44,562 nucleotides of DNA from Treponema sp. Lineage in GTDB: Bacteria > Spirochaetota > Spirochaetia > Treponematales > Breznakiellaceae. The number at the start of each line of letters is the position of its first letter. Position 1 is the stretch's first letter. Where the stretch lies: the NCBI GenBank assembly GCA_031279635.1, contig JAITIC010000183.1, positions 1 through 44,562 on the forward strand, in the 5' to 3' direction. Below, piece after piece: positions 40,584-44,562 of the stretch. A program made the translations under genes and the position numbers. Under the pieces are notes generated by a model, which saw only the letters and a program-made list of their open reading frames with translations, did no database searches and was not told the origin of the DNA.

Positions 40584-41579
40584 TTAATTGGCGTTCAGGG
40601 ACTGAACCTGCTCAATTACATTGATCCGGGCGCCGTCGTCCAAAAGAGTCTGGCCCCGGATAACCACTTCTTCACCCGGCGAAAGCCCCTGCTGCACTTC
40701 CAGCACTCCGTCGATAAGTATACCCTGCGTAATGTTTTTTTTCCGGACCACCGGCGCCGCCGGATTAGCCCTGTCAACCGTGAAAACATACTGTTCCCCA
40801 AAACGGTTGACAACCGCCGAAGAGGGTATTTTCACAATGTTTTCCTTCCGCTCCGTGATGATCCGCACTTTGGCGAACATACCCGCCTTGAGCTTCGAGC
40901 CGGCGTTACTGACGTTAACCCGTATCTCCATGGTCCGGGAGGCGGGATCCACCGTGGGGGATACCTCGCTGATGCTGCCCTGGAAGATCTCCCCGGGCCA
41001 GGCGTCCAGGGTAATCTCGCAGGGCAGGTTCATCGCCATTTTCGAGATGAAGCGTTCCGCCACATAGACCCGTATTTCCAGAGCGCCGCCGCCCGCGATC
41101 CGGGCCAGCGGTACCGACTGGCTGATTGTCATTCCCACCTGGGCGGGCAGGGACACCACCGTCCCGTTGATGGGGGCGGTGGCGACGCTGACGCGGTAGG
41201 TCATTCCGGGCCGGGAGGGATCCACCTCGGCGATGGCGGCGCCCCTGTTCACCCATTGCCCCACGCTTACATACACGCGGGTTATCTTGCCCGCTGCCTC
41301 GGAATAGGTATCCACCGTGGAGCCGGCGATGATGTCGCCTGAAAGGGCGATGTAATCCTGTATCTGGCCCCGCACCGCGGCGGTGGTATTCACCGCGAAA
41401 ACCGGCGCTTCCGGCTGGGCTTGCGGCGCGCCTTCAGGACCGGCGGCCTCGTCGTTATTAAAGATTCCCCTTATCCGCTCGCAGCCGGAAAAGACCGTGA
41501 GTGAAAAAACCGCCGGCGCCGCAAAAACCGCGGCAAGAAAAGCCCGTCTTATATCGTTACGTGTAAATTTTGTTTTCAT
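40584..41579 (-). CDS. RND periplasmic adaptor (membrane fusion protein), lipoprotein
   Basis: 331 aa from ATG 41579, which overlaps the TolC stop (TGATG), so translation is coupled. Signal peptide with lipobox VFSGC. The HlyD/AcrA fold is visible: biotinyl-lipoyl-like halves (AAGKITRVYVSVGQWVNRGAAIAEVD and APINGTVVSLPAQVGMTISQ) with almost no coiled-coil hairpin between them, then beta-barrel (ISEVSPTVDPASRTMEIRVNVSNAGSKLKAGMFAKVRI) and membrane-proximal domain. It links pump to outer-membrane channel. Confidence 0.92.
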   Translation of the reverse strand: MKTKFTRNDIRRAFLAAVFAAPAVFSLTVFSGCERIRGIFNNDEAAGPEGAPQAQPEAPVFAVNTTAAVRGQIQDYIALSGDIIAGSTVDTYSEAAGKITRVYVSVGQWVNRGAAIAEVDPSRPGMTYRVSVATAPINGTVVSLPAQVGMTISQSVPLARIAGGGALEIRVYVAERFISKMAMNLPCEITLDAWPGEIFQGSISEVSPTVDPASRTMEIRVNVSNAGSKLKAGMFAKVRIITERKENIVKIPSSAVVNRFGEQYVFTVDRANPAAPVVRKKNITQGILIDGVLEVQQGLSPGEEVVIRGQTLLDDGARINVIEQVQSLNAN

Positions 41580-42991
41580 CAATAATTACTTCCGGAACTG
41601 AGGGTTCCAAAGGGAACCCCGATGGAATATTCAAGGTCGATAAGACCGGTAAGATAGTTGAACTGCTGTTCCAGCATCTGTGTCCGCGCCTGTCTGAGGG
41701 ACAGCTCCGCGTTCTGCACCTCAAGCAGATCCTGCAGGCCCGCCCGGTACGCCTGTTCGGTCAGCCGGTATGTCCGTTCCGCCAGATCCACCGTCCGCTC
41801 CTGGGCCTTCGCGGTGGTTCTGGTTTGTTCCAGCGAAAGCACCGTATTGTAAATCTCAATCTCCGTTCCCCGGACTGCCTGGGCAAGGCCGATGCTGGCA
41901 ATCCTGATCTGATCGTCCATATCTTTAATGGCCTGAAAATCCGTGCTGAAAGGGAAAAGGCTGTGCAGTCTTAATCCCAGCGCGATGGTGAAAGAACCGG
42001 AGTCCTGCCAATAATCGCTGTTAACCCAGCTATCCTTCCAGGGGTCCCTGGTAAAGGCCGGGATGGCGTTCCAGCTTAACGTTAAAGTCGGCGTCAATCC
42101 GTAAATCAGCGCCTTCCGGGCGCTCTGGGCGACCTGGATTGTCTGCTTGAGTTCCTGAATGTCCGGTTTTCCCGACGCGGCTTTCGAGATCAGATCCGTC
42201 ATTTGCATAGTGGAAAAAGTCGGCGCCGCTTCAACGGGTATCAGTTCAAACCGGGTATCGTAGGGCAGCCCCAGGTCCATGGCAAAGCGGGCCATAACGA
42301 GTTTGAGCTGGTTTTCAGTCCGGTCAATGCTGGGCTTCATGTTTTCCATATTTACCTGCGCCTGGAGCAGGGTCAGTTCGGGGGCCAGCCCCGCGTTGTA
42401 ATTGTCCCGGGCCATTTCCACCCGCCGCCCGGCGGCGGCAAAATTTTCCCGGAGCAGGTCGATGTTCTCCTGTAAAAGGAGCATATTGTAATAGCTTTTC
42501 CGCACGTCCCGCTCAATCTGGGCCTTGGCCTTCTCGTAACTGATCAGCCCCCCCTCATAATCCAGCCTGAGCCGCCTCATGTTTTCAAACATCGCGGCGC
42601 TGATACTGACGGACATCTGAATTGAAGCGCCTATATGCCATTGGGGCAGCTCTTGCGTGACAGAAACAGGCATAAATGTGTTGGGATTGAAGCCTGCGGT
42701 GACAGTGGCACTGTTTTTTTTATTATCCAAAATCAGGCTGCCCCCCACGGTCACGCTGGGGACAAACTGATTCCACGAATAATCCGAAGCCCGCTTTTTG
42801 GTATCCGAACTGACCCGCGCGGATTCCAGGCTGAGGTTGTTTTTGATTGCCAGTGAAACCGCCTCGTCGGGGGTCAGGCGCATCGGCAAGGACTGCGCCG
42901 GCAGACCGGCGCTAAACACAAGGCTCAGCAGCACCATCAACACCGGCGGCAAACCTTTGTGCCCGCCGGTACTCCGTTTTTTGAAGTTCAT
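41579..42991 (-). CDS. TolC-family outer-membrane efflux protein
   Basis: 470 aa from ATG 42991 (GAAGGAG before it); the track start 43117 overlaps the TetR gene. A signal peptide ends GLPAQS. The two-fold OEP repeat is visible: LTPDEAVSLAIKNNLSLESAR and AKAQIERDVRKSYYNMLLLQENIDLLRENF in the first half, TEIEIYNTVLSLEQTRTTAKAQERTVDLAERTYRLTEQAYRAGLQDLLEVQNAEL in the second. It is the first structural gene after the regulator, with a 119-bp gap, then adaptor, pump and PG0541 protein. Confidence 0.92.
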   Translation of the reverse strand: MNFKKRSTGGHKGLPPVLMVLLSLVFSAGLPAQSLPMRLTPDEAVSLAIKNNLSLESARVSSDTKKRASDYSWNQFVPSVTVGGSLILDNKKNSATVTAGFNPNTFMPVSVTQELPQWHIGASIQMSVSISAAMFENMRRLRLDYEGGLISYEKAKAQIERDVRKSYYNMLLLQENIDLLRENFAAAGRRVEMARDNYNAGLAPELTLLQAQVNMENMKPSIDRTENQLKLVMARFAMDLGLPYDTRFELIPVEAAPTFSTMQMTDLISKAASGKPDIQELKQTIQVAQSARKALIYGLTPTLTLSWNAIPAFTRDPWKDSWVNSDYWQDSGSFTIALGLRLHSLFPFSTDFQAIKDMDDQIRIASIGLAQAVRGTEIEIYNTVLSLEQTRTTAKAQERTVDLAERTYRLTEQAYRAGLQDLLEVQNAELSLRQARTQMLEQQFNYLTGLIDLEYSIGVPFGTLSSGSNY

Positions 42992-43110
42992 AACGACTCC
43001 TTCTTCCGGCCCGCGTAACGCGCGACCGATAATCCTTTGAACCTTCGGTTCCAGACGGCACTTACATTCGCTCCGTCTTATATTACGATTGCAAACAGCA
43101 TACTTTTTTT

Positions 43111-44334
43111 TCAACATTTTTTAAACCCTTTGATCCCCATAGCTGCAAAGCGGACCAAAGTCCTGATGTCGCTGTTCTGCACATTTCGCAAAGAGAGGCC
43201 GCCGCCCGGCCGCATCAATATGCTGACCAGGAGAAACAGTATCCAATGGGACGCCTGCCACTTTCCCTCTTCGCCTTCGGGATATTCCCCGCCCGGCAGC
43301 GTACCGATATCAACATCTTTGAAAACCCTGAAAAAATCCGGCTGCTTTTTTCCATGCCTGCCCAAGTCCAGCCTGCGGGTACGAATCCAGTCTATGGCAA
43401 CGAGGATCTCGGGCCGCGAGCGGAGGTACACGGCAATAGAAAAAATCCCCAGGTAGAACTGTTCCTGCGGCACGGCGGAAAGGGCGATCCCCTGCCGGGC
43501 AAAGGCGATAATCCGGACGAATTCGGTGATAAAAAGCTGGCGCAGCATGTCCTGCTTGTTTTTGAAGTGCCCGTAAAGGCTGCTCTTGGAAAGCCCCGAT
43601 CGGCGGGCTACCATGTTCATTGACGCTTTCCAGGGACCGGCCTCGGCCACCGCTTTGGCCACCGCCCTGAGCAGCGGATCACTCTCCACGTTTTGCACCG
43701 CCCCCGCCACGCGGCTTTCCAGTTCCTCATAATTCAGGCGGTCCAGCGCAACGCCACTGTGACCGAGGCCGCTCATTATGATTTCACTTACCAAAGCGAT
43801 TATTTTTTGAATCTCCTCCTCGGACGGAGACGCGCCGGAACGTTTGGCGGTTTTATGAAAATACGCCATAAAAAAAATCAAAGTGGCGAACGCCAACTGC
43901 AACAACAGGGGATCCCTGGTGTATTCCTCTTTTACCGCATGCTGGAACATCCCCAAATCCACACCCCGGTTTTTGAGAAGCTCCGCGGGGTTAAAGTCCT
44001 CCGTATTCCGGCCGTGCACATTCATCAGGGAAAAAATCAGGGCGTCGGCGTTCCGTGCGTAATACTCGGCAGTACTCCGGAATATGGTGGAAATGCCTTC
44101 GTTCCAGTCCTTGCTTTGCAGTGCCCGCTCATAGTCCGCCCGGATAAAACCAACAAAATCGTCAAAAAAATGCGCGGCCATGGCATCCATCAGTACCTGT
44201 TTACTCAAAAAATGGCGGTACAGAGCGGGCTTACTTACCTTCAATTCTCTGGCAAGATGGCTGAGACTGGTATTCTGGTATAAAGAGCGGCCCCACACCT
44301 TGAAGGCCGCCCGCACAATTTCTGTCTTCGTCAT
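43111..44334 (-). CDS. Double TetR-domain transcriptional regulator
   Basis: 407 aa, twice the usual TetR size. The first DNA-binding domain (about 3-50) reads TSLSHLARELKVSKPALYRHFLSKQVLMDAM. A second complete one (about 222-272) reads ASMNMVARRSGLSKSSLYGHFKNKQDMLRQLF. Each is followed by its own helical ligand-domain-like part, so a single chain could act as a covalent dimer. It heads the efflux operon and probably represses it and itself. A palindrome touching the ATG (44,335-44,356) is the likely operator. No ribosome site is seen before the ATG. Confidence 0.85.
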   Translation of the reverse strand: MTKTEIVRAAFKVWGRSLYQNTSLSHLARELKVSKPALYRHFLSKQVLMDAMAAHFFDDFVGFIRADYERALQSKDWNEGISTIFRSTAEYYARNADALIFSLMNVHGRNTEDFNPAELLKNRGVDLGMFQHAVKEEYTRDPLLLQLAFATLIFFMAYFHKTAKRSGASPSEEEIQKIIALVSEIIMSGLGHSGVALDRLNYEELESRVAGAVQNVESDPLLRAVAKAVAEAGPWKASMNMVARRSGLSKSSLYGHFKNKQDMLRQLFITEFVRIIAFARQGIALSAVPQEQFYLGIFSIAVYLRSRPEILVAIDWIRTRRLDLGRHGKKQPDFFRVFKDVDIGTLPGGEYPEGEEGKWQASHWILFLLVSILMRPGGGLSLRNVQNSDIRTLVRFAAMGIKGFKKC

Positions 44335-44356
44335 AGTTAACGACCGGTCGGTAACT
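44335..44356. promoter_or_regulatory. Predicted TetR operator
   Basis: 22-bp near-perfect palindrome (20 of 22 positions) with core CGACCGGTCG and arms AGTTA/TAACT, directly next to the start codon of the tetR gene. The form is typical of TetR-family operators. A weak promoter, TTGCTT-17-TACAGT (minus strand), lies just upstream, so binding would cover the transcription start. Confidence 0.6.
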
Positions 44357-44443
44357 TAACTGTAATGATTCATGAAAAGAAAAGCAAGACGGAGGTAAAA
44401 CCGCAAAACAGGGCAAAAGCATTTAGTTTTTTACGTTTTAAAG

Positions 44444-44562
44444 GTAAGCGTCAATTTTACCCCGTTGGAGTAGTACCCGCCGGAGAAAGGTTGTAGGGCA
44501 GCAATGCGTCTATGTCTTCAGGGGTTTTCGCACCCGGAAGCCGGTCGAACACATAACACAGA
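44444..44562 (-). mobile_element. IS66-family element, terminal part
   Basis: The end GTAAGCGTCAATTTTACCCC (from 44444) is the characteristic start of IS66 terminal inverted repeats. The transposase C-terminus lies directly inside. The remainder is outside the window, so I cannot say whether the element is complete. Confidence 0.65.
44457..44562 (-). CDS. IS66-family transposase, C-terminal fragment (runs off right edge)
   Basis: Minus-strand frame ending in TAA at 44457-44459 gives LCYVFDRLPGAKTPEDIDAL, then LPYNLSP and a short tail. This is the conserved C-terminal segment of IS66 transposases (YLFERLP...DDLLPWN). The window cuts it after 34 residues, which is enough to recognise but not to judge intactness. 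Confidence 0.7.
   Translation of the reverse strand, partial: LCYVFDRLPGAKTPEDIDALLPYNLSPAGTTPTG

Overview
The window looks like a chromosomal accessory region of a host-associated spirochete, most likely a Treponema or a close relative. The clues are exported solute-binding proteins whose signal peptides end in FAGGG, a HEAT-repeat exported protein and SPII lipoproteins of treponemal type, a TolC/membrane-fusion/RND/PG0541 efflux set, and sugar fermentation genes without a TCA cycle. This assignment comes from protein resemblance recalled from memory, not from a database search.

Layout. (1) 1-1,950 is an insertion-sequence graveyard: an IS630 transposase tail, an IS256 transposase fragment, an internally deleted IS5-type transposase with residual terminal repeats, and a second IS630 copy with terminal inverted repeats but a broken N-terminus. 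(2) 2,365-4,595 (+) carries a FolD-family protein lacking two of the usual cyclohydrolase residues, and a LarA-family Ni-pincer racemase. (3) 4,606-26,654 is a large catabolic island, almost all on the minus strand, built around one FadR-type GntR regulator (13,698-14,399, +). TU2 (13,590 to 4,606) encodes an acetoin/pyruvate-type 2-oxoacid dehydrogenase complex (E1 alpha, E1 beta, E2, E3), a short-chain dehydrogenase, a CoA-acylating aldehyde dehydrogenase and a SucCD-type ADP/GDP-forming acyl-CoA synthetase. TU1 (22,058 to 14,417) encodes a rhamnose-mutarotase-like protein, an ABC importer arranged like rhizobial RhaTPQS, a short-chain dehydrogenase, a cyclase-family hydrolase and a DUF4432 epimerase-like protein. 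TU3 (26,654 to 22,239) encodes a second sugar ABC importer and a DUF4867 protein. The same 11-bp FadR-type operator (TGGTAKKACAA) occurs at the gntR/TU2 intergenic region and upstream of TU1 and TU3. In TU1 and TU3 it sits in a nearly identical block of about 48 bp at the same distance from the promoter, so the three units probably form one regulon.

(4) 26,933-30,328 (+) is a GldF/GldG/DUF4340-type ABC-2 export operon without its ATPase. (5) 30,616-37,317 holds envelope and housekeeping genes: a CsgG-like lipoprotein, an alkyltransferase-like DNA-repair protein, a HEAT-repeat protein, lipoproteins, coaD, a lamin-tail-domain lipoprotein and thioredoxin. An 865-bp gene-free stretch (32,204-33,068) holds eight consecutive hairpins of two alternating families. 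(6) 37,314-44,334 (-) is an efflux operon: a double-TetR regulator, TolC, a membrane fusion protein, an RND pump and a PG0541-family protein with a heptad-repeat tail. (7) The right edge is the end of an IS66 element.

Working model (inference): a 6-deoxyhexose-like or related sugar is imported, anomerised, oxidised by one or both short-chain dehydrogenases and hydrolysed. The resulting 2-oxoacid or dicarbonyl is cleaved to an acyl-CoA by the E1/E2/E3 complex. SucCD then makes ATP or GTP from it, or the acylating aldehyde dehydrogenase reduces it. No sugar kinase, isomerase or aldolase is present in the island, which makes this combination the best candidate here for an undescribed pathway.
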